The notes: generated from the sequence alone by a model not told the origin. DNA of 64,000 nucleotides from Bacteroides oleiciplenus YIT 12058 (GCF_000315485.1 NZ_JH992943.1:16567-80566), one strand, 5' to 3'. Counted from the first letter of the stretch, positions 7,840 to 17,677 are shown. A program made the numbers and translations.

Positions 7840-9903
7840 TCAGGCGTAACTGTGCATGCCGCCAAGCAGATAATTCACTCCGAAATAAGTCATCAGTACG
7901 GTAAGGAAAGCCAGCACCATATAACAATGGAAAAAACGGGGTTGCCGGAATATAGCCAGAGACTGTCCATGAAATGCGGCACCATAAATCATAAAAGTGA
8001 TTAAGGCCCAGACTTCTTTCGGGTCCCAGGCCCAATAACGCCCCCAGGAAACATTTGCCCAGACGGCACCTATAAAAATACCGGCCCCCAGACAAAAGAC
8101 TGCTGGATAAAGCATCAGGCGGCTGAGCAGCATTAATTGTTTCACCCGGATCTTTCGCCCGTCCGGAATCTCGTTGCCTACGTTCTCTTTTCTCCACCCT
8201 CCTATACAAAATGCCAATAATCCGTTCAACATCATAAATGCAAAGAGGGCATAAGATATCATAATAAGAGAAACATGAATACTTAACCACGGAGACAGTA
8301 GAACAGGCATTAGTGGAGTTATCTGAGGATTTTTCTGCCCAAGATAAGCCACTAATAAAGCGAATCCTGAGAGAAGAAATCCGAAAGGTAATACAAACGA
8401 AAAACGGCGCCGGAACAAGCACGTCAGTAAGAGCGTACATAGCGCCATGAATTGCATCGTTTCATATCCATTGCTCAATGGAACGCGCCCACCAATATAC
8501 CACCGCAAGCTGTAACTAAAAAGTTGACAGAAGAGTGACACATAGAGAGCAATAGTAAGAACAGGAATCAACTTGCCAGCCAAAGAACGCATGCTACAAT
8601 AAAGCACGTAAAAGAATGCCAGCAATCCCACCGCCAGATTGAACATGAACATCAGTTTACTGAACGGAATACGGTTATACAGCAATTCGGCACACACCTT
8701 TGTTTCTGATAAAGGCTTTACACTCCCATCTTCCGGCAAAGGGCGGATCAGTGTTCCATTTCGAAGCATCAATATCAGACCTACCTTTTCATCTGTTTCC
8801 ATAATGGCCTTTTCCAGCGAAGTCATTTTTTGATGAGGTTTCTGACCGCCTTTCCAAAACTCCTGTAAACGATAGTTTTGTCCGTCAAACAAGTCAGTAA
8901 GGCGGGCATAAGGAGACGACAGTTGAAGTAAATGACGGAGTTCCGCACTCTTTATATAGATCATCGGCTCATTCTGCCAAACTTCCGGACGCAATAGCCA
9001 ACCGCCAATCACTTGTTCGGGGGTCATGCCTCCATATGAAGAGGTTCCGGTCAGTTTTAAAACAAAGTCATGTGCAAGCGTATTAAAAGGTACCACACGG
9101 TCGTGGTAAATCACTTGTTTGGAAGCCAGACTATCCGCCTGTTTGCGTGCCAATGCAGGAAGACTTCTGTTTTCAGCCTGTACCGTTCCACCCAGACCAA
9201 ATATCAGCAATACAAATACGCCTCCCTTTCTGAGCAACGGATGCCTGAGCAGCCTGCGAAACTCTCCCATACGGCTGGCAAGCATCCATAGCATAGAGAT
9301 ACCCAGCATTATATATCCTGCATAAGTAACCCCTATCCCCCACGGATCATAGTTCACAGACAACCAGCTACCTTGTTCATTTTCATCAAAAGAAGACTGA
9401 TAGAAACGATACCCCTGACGGAAAAGAATACGGTTCATGGAAATAGGTTCCGCACCATGGATATAACTGATATAATCAGCGGGAGCCTCTGTTCCCGGAT
9501 AATACTTCACACGGAAACTGTCCAGACACAATGCGAAAGGCAGTTCTACGACCCGCTTGCTGTCCTGTTCTATGAAACACCCCACCTCAGTGCCTACCGT
9601 GAGATGCATATATCCTTTTTTGCTACATAGAAACGTAATCATGGCTCCCACCAAGATAACAAGGAAGGAGCCATGCAACAACAATGTCGGGAGACGCCGC
9701 CACAATTGCCGCTTGACCAGCGCGGCAATCATCAAGGCAGCAAGTACTCCCCACAAACAACAAAACCAAATCGTGTGATAAACATACTTTTCTACAAACT
9801 CTGTCCCATATGCATGTTCCATAAATGTTGTCGCAGCAAGCAAAGCTACAAGACAGATATATAAAATGACAAGAGAAGATTTAAAAGGACGCATAATCCT
9901 CAT
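7840..9903 (-). CDS. Fused cytochrome c biogenesis protein CcsBA (System II)
   Basis: Inner-membrane haem exporter and ligase for c-type cytochromes, 687 residues. The N-terminal half is ResB/Ccs1-like (membrane helices, then a large periplasmic region with haem-handling residues). The C-terminal half is CcsA-like with the tryptophan-rich haem motif WGRYWAWDPKEVWA. It is the last gene of the leftward imelysin operon and overlaps the end of the Rid-fold gene by 23 bases (14 if the ATG at 9894 is used). The operon encodes at least two proteins with CxxCH motifs, so this ligase probably serves them. A second, split Ccs system sits in the nrf operon at 26694-28714. Confidence 0.9.
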   Translation of the reverse strand: MRIMRPFKSSLVILYICLVALLAATTFMEHAYGTEFVEKYVYHTIWFCCLWGVLAALMIAALVKRQLWRRLPTLLLHGSFLVILVGAMITFLCSKKGYMHLTVGTEVGCFIEQDSKRVVELPFALCLDSFRVKYYPGTEAPADYISYIHGAEPISMNRILFRQGYRFYQSSFDENEQGSWLSVNYDPWGIGVTYAGYIMLGISMLWMLASRMGEFRRLLRHPLLRKGGVFVLLIFGLGGTVQAENRSLPALARKQADSLASKQVIYHDRVVPFNTLAHDFVLKLTGTSSYGGMTPEQVIGGWLLRPEVWQNEPMIYIKSAELRHLLQLSSPYARLTDLFDGQNYRLQEFWKGGQKPHQKMTSLEKAIMETDEKVGLILMLRNGTLIRPLPEDGSVKPLSETKVCAELLYNRIPFSKLMFMFNLAVGLLAFFYVLYCSMRSLAGKLIPVLTIALYVSLFCQLFSYSLRWYIGGRVPLSNGYETMQFMALCTLLLTCLFRRRFSFVLPFGFLLSGFALLVAYLGQKNPQITPLMPVLLSPWLSIHVSLIMISYALFAFMMLNGLLAFCIGGWRKENVGNEIPDGRKIRVKQLMLLSRLMLYPAVFCLGAGIFIGAVWANVSWGRYWAWDPKEVWALITFMIYGAAFHGQSLAIFRQPRFFHCYMVLAFLTVLMTYFGVNYLLGGMHSYA

Positions 9904-11035
9904 TCTTCAAAGACTTGACACCCATGCACTCCATTTCTATCAGCCACCCCGGACGGCATACGGGTGCATGTACAAAAACTTTAGGGGTATCAGGAAAACG
10001 CTTGTCATACATCTTTTTCACAACCGTATAATCTGCAATGTCACGCAGATAAACAATCATATGCCCCAAATCATCAAACGTGCAGTCTGCTTCTTTCAGC
10101 AAAGTTTCCACATTTTCCCACATCCGTTCAGCCTGCTTGCGGATGTCACCGGGATACACCACCTCACCTTTATTATTGATGCTTGCCGTACCGGAAATAA
10201 ATACCTGACGGCGGTCACCGTAATCCACATAGGTGCCGCGTTCAAAGCTGACACCATATTCATAGGTAGGATTCAGATGTGTAGGAGCATAAAGGAAGTG
10301 AATTTGTTCCGTTTTCAAACCAGCCACAGCATAAGTATCCATTTGTACAAACACTTTGGGGTCTGCATGGCGCCCGCCGATACCTGTACTGGAAATGTAA
10401 TGTGTCTTTTCTGTCAGATTCTGGGTGATAAAGACTTCGTTACGTGCCTTTACCACACCGGCATAATTCACATCTACGTTTTGTACGAAGAACCAGGTGC
10501 GGATACAGTCGTTTGCCAATGTGCAGCCTTGTTCCATAAGTTGCATCACGTAATCGTTCAGCAGCAAACGGGTCTGATATTCTGAGCTTGCGGCACGATT
10601 GAAAGCACTGCCTCCCCAGAATTGACGGTAAGCTCCATGCTTCACTTCAAAAAGTCCATTGTGCAATACTCGCGTCTGCACATTGGTCTGCAAATAAACC
10701 CACAAAGCTATTTTTGTTCCATCCAAAGGAGGCTGTTCCACAATGGAAAGGGCACAATCGGAGCTCTCGGTAATAAGAGCCAGCAAAATGTCCGCCTGAT
10801 TGGCTGCATCACTTAAAAAGCAACGTTTAAATACGGCTACAGCACCTTTTAGTTCACCTGCCAGCAAATCGTTGTAGGCATCGGCTACCGCATTCAATTG
10901 CTGTTCATAAGTATCTTCCGGCCGGGTGGAGTGAATCATCACATGATACTCTGAAACTCCTTGCTCTACTTCATATTTAAAAATCTCGGTCAATGTATTC
11001 TCTGATTGGTTAATTCGTTGTTTATTGTTGTTCAT
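9881..11035 (-). CDS. Rid/YjgF-fold protein, chorismatase-like architecture
   Basis: Protein of 384 residues without a signal peptide. Residues from about 250 onward resemble a YjgF/YER057c/UK114 (Rid) domain (YGDRRQVFISGTASINNKGE, then DLGHMIVYLRDIADYTVVKKMYDKRFPDTPKVFVHAPVCRPGWLIEMEC split over the end). The N-terminal half resembles the additional domain of FkbO/Hyg5-type chorismatases. Rid proteins hydrolyse reactive enamine/imine metabolites; chorismatases act on chorismate. Which applies is not decidable here. The ATG at 11035 is preferred over an upstream TTG codon. It lies between a c-haem lipoprotein gene and ccsBA, an unexpected place for a cytoplasmic enzyme. Confidence 0.7.
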   Translation of the reverse strand: MNNNKQRINQSENTLTEIFKYEVEQGVSEYHVMIHSTRPEDTYEQQLNAVADAYNDLLAGELKGAVAVFKRCFLSDAANQADILLALITESSDCALSIVEQPPLDGTKIALWVYLQTNVQTRVLHNGLFEVKHGAYRQFWGGSAFNRAASSEYQTRLLLNDYVMQLMEQGCTLANDCIRTWFFVQNVDVNYAGVVKARNEVFITQNLTEKTHYISSTGIGGRHADPKVFVQMDTYAVAGLKTEQIHFLYAPTHLNPTYEYGVSFERGTYVDYGDRRQVFISGTASINNKGEVVYPGDIRKQAERMWENVETLLKEADCTFDDLGHMIVYLRDIADYTVVKKMYDKRFPDTPKVFVHAPVCRPGWLIEMECMGVKSLKNEDYASF

Positions 11036-11047
11036 ATCCAATATAAA

Positions 11048-11782
11048 TTACTTGTTGTTCAAAAAAGCACCGTCATTAATCCAGTCATCTATCAGCTTCA
11101 AAGATAGCTGCTCTTTTTCAGAAAACAAATCCAAATGGTGCATATTCGTATCGCCATCTCTGTTTAAAACCAGATGCAAAAAACTTTCTTCTGCTTTGCC
11201 GGGCTTCACCAACAGTATATCACTGTTTTTATGGGCAGGTTGATTGACCATCGCATCATAACTTTTACCTGCCGTTAAAAATAAGTTACCTGATGCAGAA
11301 CCAGTCTCACCGTGACACATCGTACATTTCTTATCAAACACCTGGGACTGAATAGTGCTGTACATGCCGACATCCAGTGTACCGGCATTTATCATGATGG
11401 TATCTGTTACAGCAGCAAGCTCCTCGCTTTCTATCGTATGAAAGTCAACGACGCACTCTCTCAGGCGATTGACAACACACAACTTCAAGGCTGTCACCTC
11501 ATCACCGATGCCGCCGAGTGTCATCACAATCTCACTTCCATCGGCCACATTGACGGGCAGTGACTTCGTGATAACTGCATACTCACTCTTATCATTGAAG
11601 CCTGCCACAACCACACTGTATCCGTCTGCCCAATTGCTGAGTCCACTGAAACGGCCTGTCAACTTCAAGGTGCGTCCTCCGCGTGCTATATCGACCTTCT
11701 GTTCATAGATTCTTCCGTCATCACACGAACAAAAGCAAACCGTCATCCAGATAGCAGCAAAGAATAATATATAGTTTTTCAT
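11048..11782 (-). CDS. c-type haem-binding lipoprotein
   Basis: Lipoprotein of 244 residues. The signal peptide ends in a lipobox (CFCSC, Cys near residue 20), followed by a beta-rich domain of about 100 residues. A C-terminal cytochrome-like domain has one haem-attachment motif CTMCH (about residue 160) and a downstream Met/His-rich stretch (DTNMHHLDLF) that could supply the distal ligand. ATG at 11782 is preferred to an in-frame GTG two codons earlier. It follows the porin gene by 20 bases and lies in the imelysin operon, where a surface or periplasmic electron-transfer role is likely but inferred. Confidence 0.8.
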   Translation of the reverse strand: MKNYILFFAAIWMTVCFCSCDDGRIYEQKVDIARGGRTLKLTGRFSGLSNWADGYSVVVAGFNDKSEYAVITKSLPVNVADGSEIVMTLGGIGDEVTALKLCVVNRLRECVVDFHTIESEELAAVTDTIMINAGTLDVGMYSTIQSQVFDKKCTMCHGETGSASGNLFLTAGKSYDAMVNQPAHKNSDILLVKPGKAEESFLHLVLNRDGDTNMHHLDLFSEKEQLSLKLIDDWINDGAFLNNK

Positions 11783-11802
11783 AACCACTCTCTTCGTTTT
11801 TT

Positions 11803-13014
11803 TTAGAAAGTATATTGCAACATTACTGTTGCAGAATGAGTTGCCAAACCTAAATTATCGTTATCACGGTCGAGCTGCGTTTCATGACCTGTACGGGCGA
11901 TGTACTGGTACATAGCCTGCAATTTCAGATTACAACCCTTAAAGAAATAATTCATACCTACTGCCGGCATGTTCAGGAATCCGTCATCACTTGTACCGTT
12001 ACGGTTAAAGAAGTCGTAACGCAAGGCAGCCTGCAAGCGGGGGGCAACAAAGTAACCACCTTGTACATAACCACCAAGGTAGTTGTAAGATTCATTAATC
12101 TTCTGGCGGTCAGTGAAGCCTACATTCATATAGTATGCTTCGGCAGCCAGATAGAGCTTATTCTTCAACATGGCAAATTCCAATCCTACACGGCTATCGT
12201 TGGTACTTTCATTCTCACTTTCCACATTAATGGAAGCTGACACACCGAACATGATTTTATCTTCACTCAAACGGTTGGGGTTACCCTGAGTAGATGGCAT
12301 CACACCTTTAGGCATGTAAGTGAAACGTCCTGCATACAGCAAAGAAGGGATGTGCCAATCGTCACTCATCGTTTTTGTAGCCGTATTCACAGCAGCACCG
12401 GTACCATTGAACAGGCCCACTTCATAACCAAACTTGTCAGCCAGCAATCCGTGAATTTCGACCCCCAAATCAAAGCCTGTACCGATATTGGGAGTTACTG
12501 CATTCAGGGAGTAAGGCAGAATGACGGAAGAAGTCAACGAAACGGGCAACTGCGGCAATAATGTTTCGCCCAACGTTGTCAGATAAGCATGCGCAAAGGG
12601 AGTCTTGAACTTACCGACACGCACTGCAAATTGTTTTTTGAATTGCACATCGAACCATGCTTGCTGAAGCAATGCACCACCACTGGCAGCCGCATTGATA
12701 GAAAGGTTGAAAGCTACTTTGCCAAATGCCTTACCAGTGAAACCCAGCACGGCATAAGGGATAGAAAAGCCGGAGTTGGCTATATTGTCCTGGTTGTATG
12801 CCTTATCCAGACCTTCATCGTCGTACCAATTGAAATTAGCACAGGTCTGTACCAGCAGATAGGGTTTGAATACAAAGTCACCCTTCTTTGTCTCGATAGT
12901 GAATCCCTCTCTTCCGGCAAGTGAAACCACACCGTTTTCAGTATCTTCTTCATGCTGTGCCCTAGCAGCCAACGAAAGGGAGGCCATTACAACCATTAAA
13001 ATTAATTTCTTCAT
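11803..13014 (-). CDS. Outer-membrane porin, phosphate-selective porin O/P type
   Basis: Protein of 403 residues with a cleavable signal peptide (MKKLILMVVMASLSLAARA/Q) and alternating beta-strand pattern to the end, finishing in an aromatic C-terminal residue (VMLQYTF), the signature of outer-membrane barrels. Segments such as FDVQFKKQFAVRVGKFKTPF fit the OprO/OprP-like porin family. It lies in the imelysin/di-haem operon, so the cargo may be a metal complex or anion instead of phosphate; this is inference. Confidence 0.8.
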   Translation of the reverse strand: MKKLILMVVMASLSLAARAQHEEDTENGVVSLAGREGFTIETKKGDFVFKPYLLVQTCANFNWYDDEGLDKAYNQDNIANSGFSIPYAVLGFTGKAFGKVAFNLSINAAASGGALLQQAWFDVQFKKQFAVRVGKFKTPFAHAYLTTLGETLLPQLPVSLTSSVILPYSLNAVTPNIGTGFDLGVEIHGLLADKFGYEVGLFNGTGAAVNTATKTMSDDWHIPSLLYAGRFTYMPKGVMPSTQGNPNRLSEDKIMFGVSASINVESENESTNDSRVGLEFAMLKNKLYLAAEAYYMNVGFTDRQKINESYNYLGGYVQGGYFVAPRLQAALRYDFFNRNGTSDDGFLNMPAVGMNYFFKGCNLKLQAMYQYIARTGHETQLDRDNDNLGLATHSATVMLQYTF

Positions 13015-13061
13015 AATTGCTTATTATAATACTTATTGGTTTTATTGTTCGTTATTCGCTT

Positions 13062-14495
13062 TTACAGTGATTTTAAAAATGCGACCATAGCATCACGGTC
13101 TTCTTTGCTCATCTTCTTGAAAAGATTCTTAGATGCTTCACCTTCACCACCATGCCACATGATAGCTTCCACAAAGTTGCGGGCACGTCCGTCGTGCAGA
13201 AAGTAAGTATGACCGTTTACGGTTTCCTGTAGTCCGACGCCCCAAAGCGGAGTAGTGCGCCATTCGTTACCACGGGCCAGACCGCTTACGTAGTTATCAT
13301 TCAACCCTACGCCCATGATTTCAGAACCCATGTCATGAAGCAAAAAGTCGGAATAAGGATGAATAGTCTGGCTGCCCAACCACGGAAGACGAGTTCCATT
13401 CAACAGGACAGAACCGCGTGGTTTGGTATGAAGAGTGGTGACATGACAAAGATGGCATTTTGCTTTATAGAAGTTCTGTTCTCCTCGCTTCACCTGTTCA
13501 TCATTTATATTGCGACGTGCCGGCACACTGAGGCTCTGCATGTAGAGATCCACATTTTCCATTTCCTCTGTCGAAACTTCAAGCTGGGCATAAGAAAGTC
13601 CCATCATACTGCCTTGATTCACTTGTGCCTGTCCTTCACAGATTTCTTCGGGATAACGGCTATTGGTGACACCCATATCACTGGAGAAACCAAGCTCTAC
13701 CGTCAGGTCGGCATGCTGCGCCTTGTTACCGGACAAGCCTAAACTTCTCACACCTCTCTCGGTGATATAATTACAACGACCGCTGATACCATACTCCGGA
13801 TAATTACTCTTTGCGGCAAGAGCTTCTATTTCAACAGGGTCGAGGGCCATCATCTGTCCCATACCTACGTGACGCAAAGGAATGCGCACCGTACAAAACA
13901 AATCTTCCGGTTTGATGCTGTCTGCATACCATTCATAAATGGAATAATTAGGCTTGCAGAGTTCATACTTCTCCCCATCAGGGAACTGGAAAGTTTCATA
14001 AGTATATTCTACTTTCAGCTTTCCCTCCGGCTTCACACCATAAATTGCCTGATCGTGAAGCACACGCCCATAGTCCTGGAAGAAAGCTCCGTTCTTACGG
14101 CTAATATAAACCAACATAGACGAAAAACCGGAACTTCCGGAACCACCTTCACTCCATAAGGTAGGTTGCGTGCGTCCTGCATTGCGGTGACAGCTACCAC
14201 AAGAATAACCGGCATAGACCGGTCCCAATCCACCACCTATTCCGCTGCTACTGGTACGATTGTCATCATACAATTTATCGCCACGGGTAAAACGCTTGTC
14301 GTATTCTCCCGTTATCCAGTCGGCAGACCTGTCATAAGCGAAAGAGGAGGTCAGGAAGTTGGTAGCAGTACCGGCAGAAAGGGCAAACCCGGAAGGTACT
14401 TCTATATCATCCACATCAATTCCATCGTTTTCGCAGGCGCACAGAACCAGAAGCGAGTAACATATTGAAAATAAATATTTTAATAAACCATTCAT
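13062..14495 (-). CDS. Di-haem oxidoreductase / DUF1111-type peroxidase-like lipoprotein
   Basis: Protein of 477 residues with a lipoprotein signal (SLLVLCAC; lipid-modified Cys near residue 22) and two c-haem motifs, CGSCH and CHLCH, arranged as in the COG3488 (thiol oxidoreductase, DUF1111) group related to MauG and di-haem peroxidases. The C-terminal signature WGVGLQETVNGHTYFLHDGR with WHGGEGEA fits that family. The frame opens at 14534, but the signal peptide begins at Met 14495. In many bacteria this family is encoded beside imelysin, as here. Probable role: periplasmic or surface redox step with the haem-loading system encoded downstream. Confidence 0.87.
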   Translation of the reverse strand: MNGLLKYLFSICYSLLVLCACENDGIDVDDIEVPSGFALSAGTATNFLTSSFAYDRSADWITGEYDKRFTRGDKLYDDNRTSSSGIGGGLGPVYAGYSCGSCHRNAGRTQPTLWSEGGSGSSGFSSMLVYISRKNGAFFQDYGRVLHDQAIYGVKPEGKLKVEYTYETFQFPDGEKYELCKPNYSIYEWYADSIKPEDLFCTVRIPLRHVGMGQMMALDPVEIEALAAKSNYPEYGISGRCNYITERGVRSLGLSGNKAQHADLTVELGFSSDMGVTNSRYPEEICEGQAQVNQGSMMGLSYAQLEVSTEEMENVDLYMQSLSVPARRNINDEQVKRGEQNFYKAKCHLCHVTTLHTKPRGSVLLNGTRLPWLGSQTIHPYSDFLLHDMGSEIMGVGLNDNYVSGLARGNEWRTTPLWGVGLQETVNGHTYFLHDGRARNFVEAIMWHGGEGEASKNLFKKMSKEDRDAMVAFLKSL

Positions 14496-14626
14496 GCGTT
14501 CTTGAATTATTATTGCAAAATACGTAACTAACATTTATCTTTTTAACGCAGATGTTGCGGAAGCAGCAGAATATTCATTTTATCCTGCCGTTTCCGCAAA
14601 ATCTCATTTCCTGCAAAACAGGAGTT

Positions 14627-15745
14627 TTACTGAACGGTACGAGCTTCACCGTCTTTGAAGATCAGATACTCCAAAGTGTGGTAACCACGCAATGCCTGCG
14701 CACCGGCAATTTTATCATCTTCTTCATCATAGTCACCATCCCAATTCAAATCAGAATAGTTACCGGAAGTCAAAATCTGTACGATACCATCCTGGTCGAG
14801 CGGCCAGCTATCCATATTGGGGTCAAGACCTTTGTCTGCAACAGGACCGAAAAGGAACGCTTCACTGGTTTCCCATGGTTCGCGGGCAGTGAGCCATGCT
14901 GTGGCACAAGCCTTAAAGTTAGCATTACTGGGAGAAGTACGGAAAGTTTCAACAGCATTGAAGAGAGCCTGATTTCCTGCTTTCAAGTCAGCATAGGTAG
15001 GCAATACAACCACATCCACATAATTCGCTACAACTTTTGACAATACGGTTTTATCAATACTTTCAATGCAACTCTTCAGACTTCCCTTGAGCACTTCCTC
15101 TAAAGTTGCACAAGCTTCCATAGCACTTACAGCTTCTTCGCTATTAATATTGTTACGGAAAGGACTCGGGATAGCCCAGATAGCTGCTGCTGCATCATCA
15201 ATAGCTTTTTTCACTTCTGTATCGAGAGAGGCATTTACTGCCGCTACCGCTTTTGAAAGAGATGACTCGCTAATAGCACCTGTACGTGTTCCATAATAGG
15301 CATTACGAATAGAATAGATATTGTTACGATAGTCTTCACGAGAATGCCAGCTATACCATGATTCCACAGCATACAAAGCCTTTTCTTCATTATTATGTAT
15401 GAAAAGATCATAAGGGTCACCAATCTTGGCAGTACCTACTTCATTGGCAATATCAACACAACCGTCAATCAGTTGCTCAACACTCGTTAAAGCATCCTGA
15501 TTCTTAAAGAAATTAGCATAACTGTCACCTTCGTTGTATTTAACTGCCCAGTCATCATAAAGAGCCGTGGCATCATTTACCAACAATTGCGCAACTACAC
15601 GCATGTAATTTCCCCAACTACTTGCATTCTCAGGCGTGTAGTCCAGATTTTTAGCATCTACATCTGTGGTATCATCATCACTGCAAGCAGTAGCAGTGAA
15701 CATCAAGCCCAAAGCCAGGGCCGACAAATAAAAAAACTTCTTCAT
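14627..15745 (-). CDS. Imelysin (M75-type) iron-regulated lipoprotein
   Basis: Lipoprotein of 372 residues (signal ATACSDDD, Cys at about 21). The rest is mostly helical, as in the imelysin family. The conserved GxHxxE motif appears as RGYHTLEYLIF near the C-terminus, and the other conserved segment WLTAREPWETSEAFLFGP is also present. The family includes iron-regulated proteins of iron uptake loci; its exact activity is not established. It is the second gene of the operon, between a porin and the di-haem oxidoreductase. Confidence 0.9.
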   Translation of the reverse strand: MKKFFYLSALALGLMFTATACSDDDTTDVDAKNLDYTPENASSWGNYMRVVAQLLVNDATALYDDWAVKYNEGDSYANFFKNQDALTSVEQLIDGCVDIANEVGTAKIGDPYDLFIHNNEEKALYAVESWYSWHSREDYRNNIYSIRNAYYGTRTGAISESSLSKAVAAVNASLDTEVKKAIDDAAAAIWAIPSPFRNNINSEEAVSAMEACATLEEVLKGSLKSCIESIDKTVLSKVVANYVDVVVLPTYADLKAGNQALFNAVETFRTSPSNANFKACATAWLTAREPWETSEAFLFGPVADKGLDPNMDSWPLDQDGIVQILTSGNYSDLNWDGDYDEEDDKIAGAQALRGYHTLEYLIFKDGEARTVQ

Positions 15746-15782
15746 ATTACTTAAACATTAAATTATAAAAACCTATCTAAAA

Positions 15783-17144
15783 CTATTTTTTCACAAACCA
15801 ACCGACATAAGCTATGCCGATGGCAAACTCATTCTCATTGTTATATTTGGTAGATCCAAATACTTTGTTCGTACCAATCTTGCGTGTAGTGTAATCGGCT
15901 TTCACAACCAGATTAGGCAAAGCGAACCAGTTAAGTCCTGCCGTCCATTTGCTCACCTGGCAACGTTTCTCAATCATGGCAGTTCCCTCAGCCTCTTCCT
16001 GCGGATTATAGTACTCATAGCGAACATAAGGATAGATGACCGGACACTTTTTCCGCTGGAAGAAAGCACTCAAATTGACCCCAGCTTCGAGACCATAGCA
16101 CATCGCATTTTTAGCAACATTACGCATGGCACCATGATAGTAATTGGAATTATTGGAAAGAGTAACTTTACTTATCTTTGAAGAGTTATCCAAATCTCCA
16201 TAAATGATATTACCACGGGCAGTGACATACTTATTCTTAAATTGCGCATCAGCAGAATATATTGTCACTGACGAACGGCCTACGCTGCTATACTTATAGT
16301 TCTTATCAGCATTGGCTGTAACATCCCTACAATAGTAGAATGAAGCGCCTACCCGCAATCCCGGCACACCTTTATAGTCCAGACGAGCCACATAAGCCGG
16401 TGAAGTGAAATTATCCGCTTCAAAGAGTCCTTGTTTGCCGCCCGCTACCCAATTATCACGACCGAAACCGTCCGCATTCAAACCTGCAACAATCAGCGCC
16501 TGATAATCGAAGCGTGCATATCTCTTACCAAAAGAACCGAAGAATTCCAAACCTGTTTCATGCCAGGTAGAAGGAATAATCATTGTCTCACCCTCAGGAC
16601 GGGAAGTTCCGAAGAAGTTGATAGGCTCGTGATGAGCGTTAGTCAAACCGATAGGTACAATCAGGTGACCTGCACGAACATTGAAAGCCGAATGTATCAG
16701 ACGGGTAATATGGAACTGTTCGAGAGCCACTTCTCCACCCTTTTCCATTTCTGTTTCATACTCACCGTTTTCTGAATTCTCAAGTTCAGTTTCGATACCT
16801 ACACCTCCTGCTTCAAATTCAATTTCAGCACCCAGTATCCATTTAGAACTGAACTTGTAGTCAAAAGCCAACACAAAACGGGGAATAGCAATAGTGTTGC
16901 GATGATCGCTATTATCGACGCCGCCATAGAAACGGTTTGTTCCGTAGTTCATGAATTTCGCCACCATCTCTCCGTATCCACCAAAGCGGAACTTTTTGTA
17001 GTCATCGTCATTTGCTACCTGCTCTTTTTTCACCGTAGTTTCCGTTTGTTCTTCCACTGAGATAACTTTTTCGGGCTCAACAGCCTGTAAAGTATTGGTA
17101 AAGAACAAGAAACATAGGGCACACAATCTTGTTAATTTTTCCAT
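15783..17144 (-). CDS. Outer-membrane porin-like protein, first gene of the imelysin operon
   Basis: Protein of 453 residues with a signal peptide (cleavage after about residue 20, TLQA), a short charged linker, and then a beta-barrel pattern ending in GIAYVGWFVKK. Segments such as RFGGYGEMVAKF and FHITRLIHSAFNVRAGHLIVPIG resemble the OprP/OprO-like barrels of Bacteroidota. It begins a seven-gene leftward operon and has the shared GGTATT/-7 promoter immediately upstream. It may bring the substrate of the imelysin/di-haem system across the outer membrane; that is inferred from position. Confidence 0.78.
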   Translation of the reverse strand: MEKLTRLCALCFLFFTNTLQAVEPEKVISVEEQTETTVKKEQVANDDDYKKFRFGGYGEMVAKFMNYGTNRFYGGVDNSDHRNTIAIPRFVLAFDYKFSSKWILGAEIEFEAGGVGIETELENSENGEYETEMEKGGEVALEQFHITRLIHSAFNVRAGHLIVPIGLTNAHHEPINFFGTSRPEGETMIIPSTWHETGLEFFGSFGKRYARFDYQALIVAGLNADGFGRDNWVAGGKQGLFEADNFTSPAYVARLDYKGVPGLRVGASFYYCRDVTANADKNYKYSSVGRSSVTIYSADAQFKNKYVTARGNIIYGDLDNSSKISKVTLSNNSNYYHGAMRNVAKNAMCYGLEAGVNLSAFFQRKKCPVIYPYVRYEYYNPQEEAEGTAMIEKRCQVSKWTAGLNWFALPNLVVKADYTTRKIGTNKVFGSTKYNNENEFAIGIAYVGWFVKK

Positions 17145-17168
17145 CTTTTATCTTAAATTTTGTTGGCG

Positions 17169-17203
17169 CAAAGGTAGAGGGAGTTTAAAAGGCGAACAAT
17201 ACC
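17169..17203 (-). promoter_or_regulatory. Promoter of the imelysin operon with GGTATT element
   Basis: On the minus strand GGTATT (17203-17198) begins 27 bases before the -7 box TACCTTTG (17176-17169), 25 bases upstream of the first start codon. Spacing is identical to the flavodoxin, TetR and small membrane protein promoters. Confidence 0.65.
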
Positions 17204-17249
17204 CAAATATGAGTATAATATCATTAAAAATAATAACATGTAGGTACTT

Positions 17250-17564
17250 TTACGAACGTTTTTTCTTTTTGTTCTTTTTTACAAAGCAACAGTTGGCAAA
17301 AAAGATAATAGCAAAAATGACAGCAATCCAAATCAGACTGATAAAAATCAGATAGCGATTATATACATACTCTCCTTCCTCAGGAGTATGGCTAAAAGTA
17401 CAAATTAAGCAGTTACACAAAGGATTACCCGCATCATGCGAGAAATAAGAATAGAGCAGGAAAGACATGCTACCCACAAAAACAACAAGAATAGACAGCA
17501 TTCCCCATCTCTTACAATTAGAAGAATGACCGACTATTTTTCCACTACGAGTTAATTTTACCAT
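17250..17564 (-). CDS. Small membrane protein with two transmembrane segments
   Basis: I do not recognise the family. Starting at the ATG 17564 it has 104 residues: a short basic N-terminus, a hydrophobic segment (MLSILVVFVGSMSFLLYSYF), a loop with the cysteine group CNCLIC, a second hydrophobic segment (FISLIWIAVIFAIIFFANCC) and a very basic tail (KKNKKKKRS). The frame extends to a TTG at 17597, but that codon lies inside the -7 box. It is transcribed leftward, divergently from TetR, from a promoter of the GGTATT type. The loop cysteines could bind metal; function unknown. Confidence 0.6.
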   Translation of the reverse strand: MVKLTRSGKIVGHSSNCKRWGMLSILVVFVGSMSFLLYSYFSHDAGNPLCNCLICTFSHTPEEGEYVYNRYLIFISLIWIAVIFAIIFFANCCFVKKNKKKKRS

Positions 17565-17594
17565 ATAGTAGTTTACATCTTTAATTATTCGCGG

Positions 17595-17629
17595 CAAAGT
17601 TGCGTGCTTTTAGCCATCTTGACAATACC
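17595..17629 (-). promoter_or_regulatory. Promoter of the small membrane protein with GGTATT element
   Basis: Minus-strand GGTATT (17629-17624) begins 27 bases before the imperfect -7 box CAACTTTG (17602-17595). It faces away from the TetR promoter; the two GGTATT elements are 48 bases apart and point outward. Confidence 0.55.
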
Positions 17630-17677
17630 CAATAATTGTGATTTTTATAAAAATCTAACAAAAAACCATCATTAATA

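Noticed and set aside
9866..10585. Open frame of 239 codons on the plus strand opposite the Rid-fold gene
   Set aside because: Antisense of a conserved protein; its composition is unlike neighbouring genes.
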